Positions 41,516 to 54,188 are shown, numbered from the stretch's first letter. The stretch is DNA of 64,000 bases from Pectinophora gossypiella (GCF_024362695.1 NC_065404.1:10890604-10954603), one strand, 5' to 3'. Notes: a model not told the origin generated them from the sequence alone. Numbers and translations: made by a program.

Positions 41516-43548
41516 GAGTACCGATTAAACGATCGACAGATCGATAACCGTTTGACGAAGTACTGATCTTACTAATACTGTTAATGAAATCAGGAATGTA
41601 TTGGCAATTTAAGTAGAGACTTTACAGGTTCCACGTAATGTGAAAATCTTTTCTGGAGCTTTCCCGCGTCGCGAGACGAGAGTATGTGTCATTTTTTTCC
41701 GAGCTCACTAAATGATCGAAGTCTCCGCCTAATTTGAGAGCACGTCAACGAACAGCCAATATTTTATCACATTTTCCAGTCTTCCGCGGCAACGACGTGG
41801 AATAATGTTCGAAAATCCTGTGAACTAACAATATGTCAGTTAAATGTCTTGACGGTAAAACATACGCACGCAGCAGCCGTGTTTGTTGGGGAAATATATT
41901 TACTTGGGCGAAAAAAGGGATGATAACGTGACTTGCGGCTAATCGGGTGACATCTCAACTTTGTTGTTCTTATTGGTGGTGTGTTCATAAGCCGAGCGGC
42001 CGGGTCGCGCGCCGGCAGCATCCTAAGCAGTCGCCGCCGCCGCCCGCGACTCCGCCAAACAAATTGACGACAATATGTGTTGGCAGTTCCCTGTCACCCT
42101 CGCGTGTTATTAGTGGTGCCACACGCCAGCGGCGTGAACGCTACTATATTTACACTTATAATAAATAATACTTCTCATCAAAAATCTAACTACCATTTTG
42201 CAGATAAAGCAGAAGCAAAAAAGTAATATATTCTATGCTTATAAGAAAAGGCCCATTTCATAAATAAGTTTGACTCCAGTTTCTAGAGTCGGCATAATCC
42301 ACAACAATCTAGGAGGATGTAATTTCCTGAAAAGTTAGGCAAATACGATGAGCCAGACAGCGATGACTCAGCTAGAATAGTCTAGCAAATTGGCAAAGAT
42401 ACTTGGAAAGCTAATATACTAGATGAGAAAGGATTTTGTAGGAAAACAATGCCTTGAAAGGTTTCATATTTTTTTTATAAAAAACTTGCGTGCGTTTTGG
42501 GATATAATTAGGTCTAATCTAGATTGTCACCATGATTTTTCTAGGTAGGACACTTATTACTCTCAAATCCAATATAATATAAAAATGTGATAGAAATCTT
42601 TTATATAAAAAAAGATATTTTACTCGTCTGCTTCTTCACATAGGAATGCGGCGCGGCGGTTGGAACGCATGTTTGTAAAGGTGGTTCCCTCGCAGACGGA
42701 CCAAACGGACATCTTTTTTCGTTTTAATTGGCCGCCAGTCGTTAGGCCGCCCGGATATAGAGGCACGTGCGGCCTGTGTGTATCAAGTTGATTACTCAAA
42801 GTAAGAGTGTCATATTTTTGTTTTCGGGCTGACAGCGGTCGTCGCTGCGTGTGGGGGCTTCCTAATGACTATCACGTTGGATATTACCCAATTATTCTGA
42901 TAGAATCCTATTAAAAGTTGGTTGACGTAGTATCTTATTACAGACAATACATTAGAAATAGTATTAAATATATTCTTATTAAGTAGATACTTAAAATTAC
43001 ATTGTAGCTTCGTCTGTGTTCCAACTTCAAGCGATAAAAGAATCTTCATTAAACTTCCATCCAAGTCAAGAATAAAAGCCCTAGTAGATATTTCCATAAA
43101 ATTTTAATAACCTTCGTTCTAATATCTTTGTAATAAATAGGAATAAAGTTTAAGGCTTTGAAAAAATATATGTGCGTGACTCGGCTGGCGCCGTGAGGTC
43201 GCCTCGCCGTACAATTGTATAGTCCTAGAACCGCCGACTATTATACGTAGACCTTTTGAAAAACATAACGTTCGTCTTCATTGCCCGATTTACTAAGTAA
43301 AGAGAACGGCGAGGGAGGTCCTGGTTCACTGGTGGCTGTACAAAGTGGCTAATATGAGCAGAGCACGCGTATGGAAATTACAGTGGAATCAATCACGAAC
43401 CGCCCAAACATGCCCACCAGATAGCACAAACAATGCTTTCCTTCTTTATGGCTTTCCATGAAGATATTTATCTTGGGTTACCTACTTTTTCTATTTTCAT
43501 CCGTCTCATCTTAATCGTTCCTTTTGGGAGAGTTAGTTGTAAGTATTT
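41516..43548. other. Intergenic DNA, no gene seen
   Basis: CpG-rich patches at 41985-42060 and 42640-42780. No frame or repeat family recognised. Confidence 0.45.
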
Positions 43549-43620
43549 CCTAACCTACCTACTGGAAAATACGTTTATTTTTCAAAAAAAGAAAATAAAT
43601 TTATTTTTCAGTAGGTAGGT
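43549..43620. repeat. Near-perfect hairpin, about 30-bp arms
   Basis: ACCTACCTACTGGAAAATAC then GTTTATTTTTC faces GAAAATAAATTTATTTTTCA then GTAGGTAGGT across a short A-rich loop. The arms differ at a few positions. Confidence 0.8.
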
Positions 43621-44388
43621 GTTTTTTAAATAATGTGACTTATCGCAGATTACTCTTTGACTGTACTCAAAACTTACTATAACAAATCGATATAGTTCAG
43701 AGCTACCGAACAGTCAAATATTATGTACAATAAAGTCCTACGGTTCATAAAAGCAATATTATTTGTCAGCGTCGGTACGATAGCTGAATAAACAAAAAAA
43801 AAAAGATCACCAGAACATTTCCATATTAGATCTAAACAAGACAATACTGTAGTTTACACGTGTAACTGTATAAGGCGAAGTAAATGGCGTCTATAAATAT
43901 GACATTCCGTATATAAAAATAAGTATTTACATAAAACAGGCGTGGGTACGTGACCGTAATGTTTTTCTTATGGTAATCCCGAGTCATATTGAACACACAT
44001 AAAATCAGATAATAAAATACACATCAGAAAATTCAAAATCACTTACGTTTCAGTGACGGCTGGTGGTGTCCTAGCATGCCAATAAAAATGTAAATCCCGC
44101 CAATAAAATTTTGCTTTTGAAGTGTCGGATGTAGCGATCTCGCTTTGATGTGGTCTCGTGATAATCAGCGGTCCTTTTGTCAGTCCACTGCATTGAATCC
44201 TGATCCCGATTGCCATCGTAGGCATATAATTTTTATTTTATCATGACTTGTAGTATGTTCTTGTATACATATTTTATGTACTTTTATGAACTGGGTTTCG
44301 TTCGGCTTATTTATTTAAGTAGATTATGAAATTATGAAGATATGGAATTGTACAATTTGTGAATACTTAAATAAGTTTAATTTTATTA
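43621..44388. other. Intergenic DNA, nothing recognisable
   Basis: AT-rich; no supported feature. Confidence 0.45.
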
Positions 44389-44705
44389 ACGACCTCTATG
44401 GTCCAGTGGTTGAGCGTTGGGCTCACGATTCGGAGGTCCCGGGTTCGATTTCCGGTGGGGACATACCACAAAAAATACTTTGTGGTCCCTAGTTTGGTTA
44501 GGACAGTACTGGCTGATTATCAGATTGACCGAAAGTAAGATGATCGATGCTTCGGAAGGCACGTTAAGCCGTTGGTCCCGGTTACTACTTACTGATGTAA
44601 GTAAGTAGTCGTTACGTGAGCCATGTCAGGGGCCTTTGGCGGCTCAATAGTAACCCTGACACCAGGGTTGATGAGGTTGGTACTCCACCTCACACTATAG
44701 AAAAA
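44389..44705 (+). mobile_element. tRNA-derived SINE, family D, full length
   Basis: ACGACCTCTATGGTCCAGTG, B-box-like GGTTCGATTTCC, GGCACGTTAAGCCGTTGGTC, CCTGACACCAGGGTTGATGA and a CACCTCACACTATAGAAAAA end. Confidence 0.88.
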
Positions 44706-44868
44706 GTTTATATTAAAAAGATTATAAAAATAGGACAATGTTATTTATTTATTATATTCAAGATGATTCAACAAGATTCTTTAGAATGATACATGTGGTA
44801 CGTAATTTTAAGATGGTCTGCTAATACTTTTTTTTCTACAAGTCGGCGTGTTTATAACGAAGGAAATA

Positions 44869-45336
44869 CAGGGCTTTAGTGACATCGTAACGAATTCTGA
44901 GGGAGATGATTCAGGTCATGATTATGAGTTAATATTAAATGTTAGATTATTGATATTTTTAAAAATATTTTCAATTCTATACTTTTGCGATGGCAAATTC
45001 CACTTGATATTAACTCAGAATCATTCCCCTCAGTATCGTTACAATGTACGCCGTATAAATGCGTACAGGAAGCCTTACGTATGGGTGTCAGTGACACCGT
45101 AGCGAATACTGAGGGAGATGAATCAGACCATGATTCTGATTTGATATCAAGTGGAATTTCCCATCGCAAAAGTATAGAATTGAAAATAATTTGAAAATGA
45201 ATGCAAGTTTTTGTGTTTTTTTTTCATTATTTTCAAAACCATGCTTTTGCGACTGACAATTCTGCTTGATATCAACTCAGAATCGTGCAATGGTCTGAAT
45301 CACCTATAAATGTTTTCGTTACGATGTCACTAACAA
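44869..45336. mobile_element. Two tandem palindromic MITEs (family L)
   Basis: Four alternating arms. Forward at 44869-44990 (TTTAGTGACATCGTAACGAA), inverted at about 44985-45060 (AAATTCCACTTGATATTAAC), forward at about 45082-45190 (TCAGTGACACCGTAGCGAAT) and inverted at 45235-45336 (TTCGTTACGATGTCACTAAC). Two foldback units lie side by side. Confidence 0.8.
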
Positions 45337-45912
45337 CAATTATTTTATTGAAGGCAAGTATACAGGGTTTTACCCTCAGTAAAATAATTATGAATTAAAC
45401 GATACGCTGTTATCAAAATAGTCTGTTGATGAAAAGTCGAAAGAATATTATTTTTATTATTAATGTATTTCATTAATACTGTTATGAATTCAGTATTTTC
45501 CACATTTGTGACCTATAAACTTATGCATGGAATAATACAGTGGATGTTCAGGGGTGGAAGAATTTCAATATGTATAATGTTATGCAGGTTGATTCTTTGA
45601 GGCCGGGTAGGACGCAGAGCATTTGAATAAACCGATATTGAGGAGCCGAGCAAAATATTGTCCGGAGGTCGCTGTTTAGCCGAACCCCGGAAAATATGTA
45701 TGTTTTGCCTTCGAGAGGCGCACCATTATTAGATTCGAGGAGGAAGCGCTGTAACGTGCCTCGTGGAATGCCTCCGAACTCCGCGGTAAATAATTGACTG
45801 GAACGTTGTACCTATTTTGCGGTTAGAATGTGAGTCGACGTTATTGACGGAAGATAAAATGAATTTCACCTAAGTACTTTATTTTAAATCGGTGACACTT
45901 ATTGCGCTTTGG
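45337..45912. other. Intergenic DNA, nothing recognisable
   Basis: Contains a moderately GC-rich stretch (45600-45790) without a supported frame. Confidence 0.45.
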
Positions 45913-46035
45913 TGAGCACAGGCCTGCCCTCAACCGGAGTGTGTCTAATAATTGGCTTGGTTTTCCCTTCGCGGGTTGGAAGGTCAGACAGGCAGTTGCT
46001 TCTGTAAAAAATCAGACCTGTCAACCTGCCCTTGA
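45913..46035 (+). mobile_element. SINE E (inverted) and SINE F tail fragments, joined
   Basis: GTGAGCACAGGCCTGCCCTC (E, minus) runs directly into TTTTCCCTTCGCGGGTTGGA and AGGTCAGACAGGCAGTTGCT (F, plus). Confidence 0.65.
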
Positions 46036-46212
46036 CTGTGAAAATCGATGATGACTTTTTACTTAATACTTACTCGTAAACTATTTGGAAAAGTAATATA
46101 ATTTTGTATGTGAGTCAGATCTAGATCATCTTTGATGTCAACATCAGCTGATTGCTTACCAGCCTAGAAGAAGACGAATGTTTCTTGTACAGTCTGAGCG
46201 GTATATAAATAT

Positions 46213-46365
46213 TAACATAAACATGCGTGCGCTTTGCTGAGCACAGGCCTGTCTTCGACCGGAGAGGGTCTGGAGCATATTCCACAACACTGCTGCACTG
46301 ACGGTTGGTGGAGGTCTTTGGGCTAGTAGGAACCAACGGCTTAATGTGTCTTCCGAAGCTGTAAA
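46213..46365 (-). mobile_element. SINE family E, 3' part
   Basis: AACATAAACATGCGTGCGCT, GAGCACAGGCCTGTCTTCGA, GGTCTGGAGCATATTCCACA and ACCAACGGCTTAATGTGTCT. Confidence 0.75.
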
Positions 46366-46387
46366 ATGACAAATGTCGACAAACGAA

Positions 46388-46672
46388 CAATAAAGTTACT
46401 ATTTACAAAAAAAAAAAAACTGTCCATCCAAACGTGGACTAGAGTTCGGAGTTGAGTTCGGAGTTACGTGATAACCTGAAATTGGCCTGGTCTTTCCCTT
46501 CGGGTTTTAAAAGCAAAAAAGCAGTCGCTTCTGTAAAAATATCGTAGCCGGGAATAACGAGATAACTAGGGACATGAACTTCTCTCGTGTGGGTTGTGAG
46601 GTGGATTATCGACCTCATCAACCCTGGTGTCAGAGTTACTATTGAGCCGCCAAAGGCCACTGACATGATTCA
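46388..46672 (-). mobile_element. Composite D/F repeat, second copy (inverted)
   Basis: AATAAAGTTACTATTTACAA, CTGTCCATCCAAACGTGGAC, then F tail (AAGCAGTCGCTTCTGTAAAA), then D tail (ATTGAGCCGCCAAAGGCCAC): the reverse complement of 15246-15546 in the same order. Confidence 0.75.
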
Positions 46673-47116
46673 TAATGTAATTATAATATTTTAAGATAAA
46701 AAGAAATAGCATACCATTCAATACCATCAAATGTCAGAAGCAGTTGTTACCTCATCAAGTCTCACGAGCTATCGAGCAGTATTTCACGATCACGAGCAAC
46801 TCCGGGGCGATGTAATCCCTGATTACCGTCTCACTCAGCAGATCGCACCCTGCCCACCATTACATTGCTGTACCGGCACTTACATTAGCAGCGCCAGATG
46901 AAAGATAAACATTTGACGTGAGGACGGCGAATCCGTATTCTCGTCACACGGCCGGGTTAATTCAATAGCTGATTGGATTTGGGGCACGCTGATCTAGGGG
47001 CGTTTTACACTGTACGATTAGTTTGTCGAATGAATATGGCTGCGAAGTTCATTTTAATATCGCAAGGAAAGGAGATCGGTCTGTCTGTTACCATTTCTCG
47101 CCTAGTAATGGATATA

Positions 47117-47334
47117 CAGAGTGTTAGTGACATCGTAACGAAAACTTAGAAGGTTGATTCAGACCAAGATTCTCAGTTGATATCAAGTGGAGTTTCTTGT
47201 CGCAAAAGCATGGAAATAAAAAAAAAAAACAAAGAAAATCATGAATTTTCCGACAGGAAATTCCACTTGATATCAACTCAGAATCATGGTCTGAATCATC
47301 CTCCTCAGTATTCGTTACGGTGTCCCTAACACCC
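47117..47334. mobile_element. Palindromic MITE (family L), complete foldback
   Basis: The arms are about 95 bp: CAGAGTGTTAGTGACATCGT, GATATCAAGTGGAGTTTC and the opposite GAAATTCCACTTGATATCAA, CGTTACGGTGTCCCTAACAC, around an A-rich centre. Confidence 0.85.
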
Positions 47335-47721
47335 ATACCTACTTGTATGACTACCTGTATGTACTTAGACGGGGTGTTTTTATTACTTACGGTCGAATTT
47401 AAAGTACTTGTCAGAGACGTTTTACGAAAGTATTTCTCTCTATGTACAGTAAGTGATTACGAGTAGGCTAGTAATGCATTACGGTGTGCATAATTATCCT
47501 AACACTTTGTAACATTTCATTAAGGTGTGCGTCAAATCGAAAATACGTACCTACTACAAATTGTAATTTTCAAAATGGTATCTAGAAAGAAAGGAGAAAC
47601 ATTTATTTCCATGTTGCCTAGGCGAATATATCGCGATCAAATCCAGAATGCTTTGAAGAAAGTCCAGGTTAAGAGTACTCTAAGCCGGCGAGCTTGTATT
47701 TAAAGTATTTGATGAGAGTGG

Positions 47722-47806
47722 AGGAAGCGAAGATGGTGTGTCAGGATTGTAGTAAATGGAATGTCGTAGTCTGTACCTCCTCCAACGGGTTATAGGCGTA
47801 ATATTA
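47722..47806 (+). repeat. RTE-like LINE 3' tail (family H)
   Basis: GAGTGGAGGAAGCGAAGATG, GTGTGTCAGGATTGTAGTAA and GGTTATAGGCGTAATATTAT. Confidence 0.65.
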
Positions 47807-47855
47807 TGAAGTTCTTATGTAAAATTTAATCTTGCGTTGTTATAATATCATTATC

Positions 47856-48175
47856 ACTAATTTATGAGCAGCCAATCAGCTCGCGACACCAAAGACTTCA
47901 GGACCCCGATACCGACCCCGCCGGCGTGGTCGACGACTTCCCTCAATCAGCGCTTATCGCTATCGATCCACTAGGGTCGATTAATTTTTTCAAATATTTT
48001 TTCCTCTCAGACTACGCCCTGAGCCGAGGTTCGCGCCCCACTGGGCACCCCCAGGCCTGTTGTCTTAAACGTTGAACCGGGTGAGAGCCTTCAGCGCTTC
48101 CCATTTGTCCGGCCAAGTAGTTAATGCCACCCGCGGCAAATCTACAATAAGTCACGTCAAAAAAAAACTAATTTA
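47856..48175 (+). mobile_element. Jockey-type LINE A, 5'-truncated, inserted in retroelement B1
   Basis: The body at about 47865-48166 is flanked by ACTAATTTA (47856-47864 and 48167-48175). It covers the end of the reverse-transcriptase frame (GACCCCGCCGGCGTGGTCGA region), TTCGCGCCCCACTGGGCACC, GCCAAGTAGTTAATGCCACC and a poly(A). The target duplication belongs to the 3' end of a B1 element that continues at 48167. Confidence 0.9.
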
Positions 48176-48265
48176 AGAGCCACGCTCTTGTCGGTGTAGC
48201 ATTCTCCGTTCTTGTCTATCAAAGACCAATTCCTTCACCTCCTTATAAGACACGACGTTCGCCTT
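48167..48265 (-). pseudogene. LINE B1 tail, inverted, split by LINE A
   Basis: TTAAGAGCCACGCTCTTGTC, TTCTTGTCTATCAAAGACCA and TATAAGACACGACGTTCGCC code on the minus strand for the same SYKEV..L..DRQE..M tail as 24339-24883, with changes. Confidence 0.75.
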
Positions 48266-51200
48266 CATCTGTTATAATATACTTAATATATATTACAAAC
48301 GTGCTCGCGGTAAGTGGCTTGCAATAGGCATGCTCGAGTATCATAACCCGCATGATACGCAAACAACTTTCCAGTTCCTTGTTTGCACCAGACAGCTCAC
48401 GGAGCGAAGCTTTAAAAAAAAAAAAAATCGTACAGTGTAAAACATTCACAACACTTCCTCGCGCTTTTATATTCCATCTTGTGTTGACAGTGCATTGTGT
48501 GGCCTCTGTTTATAGAGCTGATTTGTTTGCAGCTCTGCCCACTGCGAGGGTAACGCCTGTAATTGAGATGGGAAATGCGTGACTGTTTTGAATTATTGCT
48601 CCACTTCAATTATGCGGGCTCCTTCGCTTTCCCTAGAATCGTATTGGCACGCGACACACATGTTGTGTGTTTAAAGAAATTATTCCTGGATTTGAAGCTT
48701 ACATTGAGCTACGCGTCGATACTCTTACCTTTTTGTCTTTATTTGCTCGAGATGCTATCCGTTTGTATTATATTTGCATTTCGTACCCCCTACGTGGTGT
48801 ATACGAAAAAGTAACCCCTATTTTTATTATGCTGCATACTGTGACCAATCTAAACAACAGCGTAGTTGACGAAAATAAAAGAAAAAAGTAAATGTATATT
48901 TCAATTCCAACAGATACCTCCGTCCGTGAGTGACCTTGTGTTGGTACAAATGTGCGGGCGGTTTTACGACAGCCCCTTTTCTCGTTTGCGTCGGGAAAGG
49001 TAAATTTTGAGAGACTCTATTGGACATTGTAAGTTATTGCACCATTGAAGAGGTTATTCCTATGTATTTTCGGTAGGAGACGCTCTAGGTATACGAACGT
49101 ACATAACCAAGGCTTCGAGACTTGAAGTAGGTTTTAAGTTGACTTACTGTTAATCTATTATAACTACACTATATTAAATCAGCTGCGTAGGCGAAGGGTA
49201 CTAGCCACGTGGGACTAGCCCCTTCCATCAGCGGCGTCTTGACACATATTTTACGATGGAAATGTGCCCTTGCGCATCTGCTTCCCTTTCTTATTAAACC
49301 TACTTAAATCCTGGCATATTACTCTCGGAAGCACCATAAGGTATATACGCTAAGTGGCTATGACACGTTTGCGTGGCAGGGGGCGACGCCACCGCAGAAA
49401 GCGGTGCGGTGTAAAAAAATCCCCTAATCTAGTAAACAGGGGCCAAATGACTCACTTCACCGCGGGGGCGCCATGTATTCGGGGGACTTAATCTTTACGG
49501 GATAAAGTAAAAGGAGACATGACCCAGGTGCCAGACTCCAGCGCGCGTAAATTGCGACCCTTTGTCTTTTTGTAACGTTACCCACGAGCCGGGCTTTCTT
49601 GTTAATTATGAAATTGGGACTAATTTAAATAATATTAATTTGCACATGTTCTGGATACTCTCGCAGTCTGTTGTGGTTTGTCGTCTAATACCGGTAAGCT
49701 GCTTTGCACGACATTGTGTAAGCGTATCAAAGAAGGTAATTTGTGTTGTTGCTTATCGAGAGCTTATTAGGTAAATTAGTTTTACAAAATACAAATAAAA
49801 ATGCAATGTCAAGTAGCAATATCCATCTACCTGGCATCAGAGTAGTAAAAAATGTCGCAAAGGCGGAGACCTATTAAATACAAAGCTCTGTAAATCTCGG
49901 ATAACATTTACAGCGTTACCGGAACGGTTTTTCATGTTTAAAACAGAGTATTAGATAGGTGCTGGGCATCCCGGGCCAGTCGGTACGTGCGGCGTAATCG
50001 GCCGGCGCGGACCTCACTGAAACACGGAAAACCATTCAGACAACCCCCTCCCCCACACCCACACCCACCACTTTTACGATGAATCTTCGTTTCTCCGCAT
50101 CAAGAAGTAATTTTAGTGTTCCTTTGCCGATTCAATGATAGCACTCGGCCTGATTGGTTAAGCCCCTCTTTGATTTAATTTCGGGTTAAGTTGCTCTGCG
50201 GTTGGGCCCACTGGGATTTGGATACGTTACTGCGGACTCGAGCTATATCTGTAACGGTTATGTTAATGTATTGGTGTGAGGGACTCTATCTAGGCTGAAC
50301 AGGACGGTTTCATTTGCTAGGCAAGATAGATATAGATACATTAGATATAGATACATCTATAACTAAAGACAAGAATACAGCCTAGAACTTTCATAACAAA
50401 AATAAATTCCGAAAGACGTCAGAGCAGAAAATCTGTAGTCGTAGAAATTCATACAAGTTTCTTGTATAAACAGAGACCCACGCAGTGTTATTTACAGGGA
50501 GATGGCTCGCATGGCGCGTCAGCTCACAGGCTTGACGGCGTCCGCGGCTAGTCGTCATGAATACGTAATACAAGGGCAGGACGCGAATTCTTTCGTTTAT
50601 TATTCAATCATTCGTTCGGAGTCGGCTTTAATTTCATGGCGGCTGGGCACGGTGCCCCGAGCGTCCCCAGCGAGGTAGCACGGAGACGGCTTCAAGCAAA
50701 AAATGTATAGAAGTATCACATGATAAATTATTGTCTGTCAGAATTTACCTTTGAACCGTTTTAAGACAGTAATTAAACAGAAACTTTGTAAAAAAGGTAT
50801 AGAAGATACGGATGCATGGGATTAACTGTCTGGGAACTGATATTAGGCAGCCAAATTACCCGTGGCCCGTACTTTATTTATTTTCCTATTCATGGGATAG
50901 AAAATTAAAATAGATATGTAGTTCTGTTTAGTGTGATAATGGGAATATTTGTTTGACGTGAGGGTGTAGATTTGTCTCGGATGGTATTCCGTATCTAGTC
51001 AGAACTTTTTCTCCATAAAAGAGTGATAAAGAAACTTGATAGGTAATCCTGGAGTGTGATTTGTGGATGAGAAGTCGTCACAGGCACGTGTGTGGGATTT
51101 GGCTTCAGTTTCACGTGGTATCACGGAAGCGTCCCGCCCGTTGAGTGGTTAAGTAAACACTTCGGTGACATAAAAAGGGTTTTAAACACTTCATAGGTTA

Positions 51201-52213
51201 AAAGGACGTGAGGTGTAATGTGTCGAATTATGTTTGAGTAACGTTTACGACAAAAGTAGTGTAATAGTAGTGTAGTGGCGATGCAGTAATTAGCTATTTT
51301 TATAAAATTTCACCTATGGACGCTAAAAGTAGAAAACGGCTTTGTTGACATAAGAAATAGGTTCATGTTTAAGTATTAGATTACTTGGGTAAGTACTATA
51401 TAATCATGTGATGGGAGGAAATACTGAACATCCCAGTATTCCTACAAATGTGTGAAGATAATGTTATCTATAGAGAAAGAAAATTTTGTTATTTTCTCGA
51501 TAGAAGCCGTTTCCATACTAGTCGAGCCGTCACCGCCGAGTGCTGCGAAAAAGACAATTCTTATTCTAAAAGGCGAAGCTGGTGAGGATGTGGAGCGAGT
51601 GCGTGCCGGTTTTGATTGAAACCACCGCCGCCGCCACACCGCCGGCCCACGCCGAATTGAAAACGCAAATTTAGTGACACATCTATTAACGGAAATGTAA
51701 AGAAGGCACAACCAGAAAATGGGATCGGTACACCGAGACACTCTTTTGTTGTTTCTGTACTGTACGGTCACGAGCATATCCTTGTCGTCGTAAAACAGTT
51801 GTTGATCGCCTTGTAATTATCAAATATATTTCGCCGCGCCGGCCGCCACCTTTCCGACACGTGCTGAATGTCTGCGCCCTCTTCTTTAGATGAGCCCCCA
51901 AAATTGTGGGATCGTCGGGCGAGAATTAAACACGTTAGCACCTTTAACACTTTTTTTATTTTTTTCTTCTTAACAAGCACGCAGACATTACACTTTTTTT
52001 AATTGAAAATATTAACGATTAACGCAGATCAAAAAATAACACCCTTCCACCTCGACTCTCACCCAACGTCTCTTTTCAAAAATCAGTCAGTCATCTCAAT
52101 CCGTTCACACCGTTCATTTCACTCCGTTCATTTCAAGTCACTCATCCGTCTTTTCTTTATTCGTCTTCGTTCAGAAATCAACATTCAGCCTCTTACTTAT
52201 CCCACATTAATAT
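48266..52213. other. Mostly single-copy DNA, no gene seen
   Basis: GC-rich blocks at 49200-49570 (GGCGACGCCACCGCAGAAAG, CACCGCGGGGGCGCCATG), 49960-50070 and 51520-51660. A direct repeat of AGATATAGATACAT lies at about 50331-50362. GATGCATGGGATTAACTGTC then GATATTAGGCAGCCAAATTAC (50811-50867) recurs at 62823-62875. No exon with both splice sites and a motif was found. Confidence 0.45.
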
Positions 52214-52352
52214 GCATTACTTTGGTACCATGTCACATTAACTTTTTTGACAAATTGAACTGTAAGTCTCACTAAATGTCAAATATGTTAGTGCGACAGA
52301 GTCCTACATTATATTGTAAGTGGGTACATTATATTGCTCATGACTGTACGTA
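52214..52352. repeat. Short TIR repeat (family N), copy 2
   Basis: TACCATGTCACATTAACTTT, TATGTTAGTGCGACAGAG and GCTCATGACTGTACGTAC; see 22169. Confidence 0.65.
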
Positions 52353-54052
52353 CTCGTTCGTCTGAACTCCATTGGCTAACCTGATTTCAGTTGGATTAGA
52401 AAAATTGTATGCGACTTTAAAATGCAAAGCTTAGTCTCTATTTTCTTAATTGCTTTAAAATAACAAAGATTAGATTGCGTAAGAGTCTTCGGCTAATAAT
52501 TAATTTATGTTCGGAAAAGAGACTATTCGTTCACAAGTTTTATGACTTGGAAGGTAGATACGAATTTAAAATGAAAGGTAAACTCTAGCCTAAGATGGCT
52601 GCTTACATTTTATAATACAAGTTGTTCACATATTAAGACGCGGCGAAGTATAAAGCATAAGCCGTTACACATGCAGATATTTTTTCCATTTGTCATTGTG
52701 TTCCGTTCACAAGAATCGTAGAGCTCGAAGCGTTCTTAGCACATTCTTTCATTGTTACTCTACCACTGTATGTATTTTTCCTTCAAACCCACTGGAACAA
52801 AGTAAATAAGCCTGAAGATATTGCGCTGCAAATATCTTTTGTGAGAGTGTATGTAGTTTAAAGGAGAAAAGATATGAGTGTGGGAATGTATATGCTTACG
52901 GAGAAGGGTGTAGCCCCGGTCTATCTCGTGAAATCATTTTTACAACTATCAAAGGGAGTATAACATTAAAATTCAGGAGACGACCGGCGACCTTGTACTG
53001 AGTCCCTACATGCCTCCGAATAAGGGTCCCGTGTGAAAGTGTACTTTTTAAATAAAACATGTAGGAAAACATCCCATAAAGCGTATGTAGATTCGTTCTT
53101 GTGACTCTTTTTAGATGGAAAGCCGAGTGTAAATTTTTAAAGTTTCCCTTATTGCTTTTTTGATGGTTTTCACATATTCTTTGTAGTGCTGTTCCGGAGG
53201 TCGAAACAATGGTGTTATAGCAAGTAAAATAAACGGGCCACCTATTGGTGCTAATCGCGCGCGAAATAAGTGCACTGTCCGCCCGCCCGCTCGTACCGCT
53301 CGCCATAGTTTTTGTTGTTAATTTGTTATGACGCTGATATAATTTTACAATATCCTTTATTTTATAGTTAAAACCTTCTTTAGTGGAATAATTAAATGAC
53401 TAATCAGAGAGAAGTGTTTATTTGAAGGACGGCTATAGTGTATTAATTTTAATGGGATTAATTTGCATTTAATTGTTATTAATTTGAAAAGAATATGGAA
53501 AGACGATTTTGACGCATGAAAGGAGATTAGCTAGACGAAGGATAAGCCACTGTGGAAGAGGAGAGGGGAGCCCTTTGCCCAGCAAAAAAAAATGTTTCTT
53601 CCCAAAAAATAATTAAGTATTTGTAAACATTTGATATGATATTATTATGTATCAAAAACTTTTAAGAACTGAAGAAAATTATAGACGTATTTACCATACA
53701 GGCAATTTAATAATAATTTAACTTAAGTATAAAAAAAATTGCCGAAAAATGTTCCTACATGCCATAGATAGGTATCTTCAAGGTTGAAGGCGGTCTCACC
53801 GGCACAGTGTAGCGTGCGCCGCATTCGCACACGATTCAAATAAAAAAGTCCGCCATCACTCAAGTATGCGTCGCCATTCACTGGCTTGCCTGGAAATTTG
53901 CTCCCTTAGTCCGAAGGATTCATATGGATAAGATATACTAAAAAAAAGAATATTTCTCTTTGGGATAGGCAGACTGTTTAATCTTTATCAATATGTTCAC
54001 CAGTTTAGGCAGGCAGGGTACGTTAACCATTTTTTATTTATAAACCAACATC
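52353..54052. other. Intergenic DNA, no gene seen
   Basis: Holds a degraded J-type 3' tail at about 53535-53592 (GGGGAGCCCTTTGCCCAGCA). Open frames lack motifs. Confidence 0.45.
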
Positions 54053-54188
54053 TTATCTAACGCTTATCAACCTGAAGATTTGACAGGTCTTGCCTGTCTA
54101 ACCTTCTAACCAACCCAATACAGGTTAGGTCACATACCTCCGAAAATGCATTTCTCGGGAATATGGGTTTCATCACGATGTTTTTCTT
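54053..54188 (-). mobile_element. SINE family F, 3' part
   Basis: AACCTGAAGATTTGACAGGT, CAATACAGGTTAGGTCACAT and CATTTCTCGGGAATATGGGT; the pol III head is absent. Confidence 0.75.

Noticed and set aside
51461..51619. 52-codon plus-strand frame (EPSPPSAAKKTILILKGEAG...) and an overlapping 111-codon minus-strand frame in a GC-rich block
   Set aside because: A small GC-rich island opens frames on both strands. No homology recognised, so neither can be supported as a gene.
52896..53306. 136-codon open frame on the minus strand
   Set aside because: Composition and sequence look random; no motif, no splice or promoter context.
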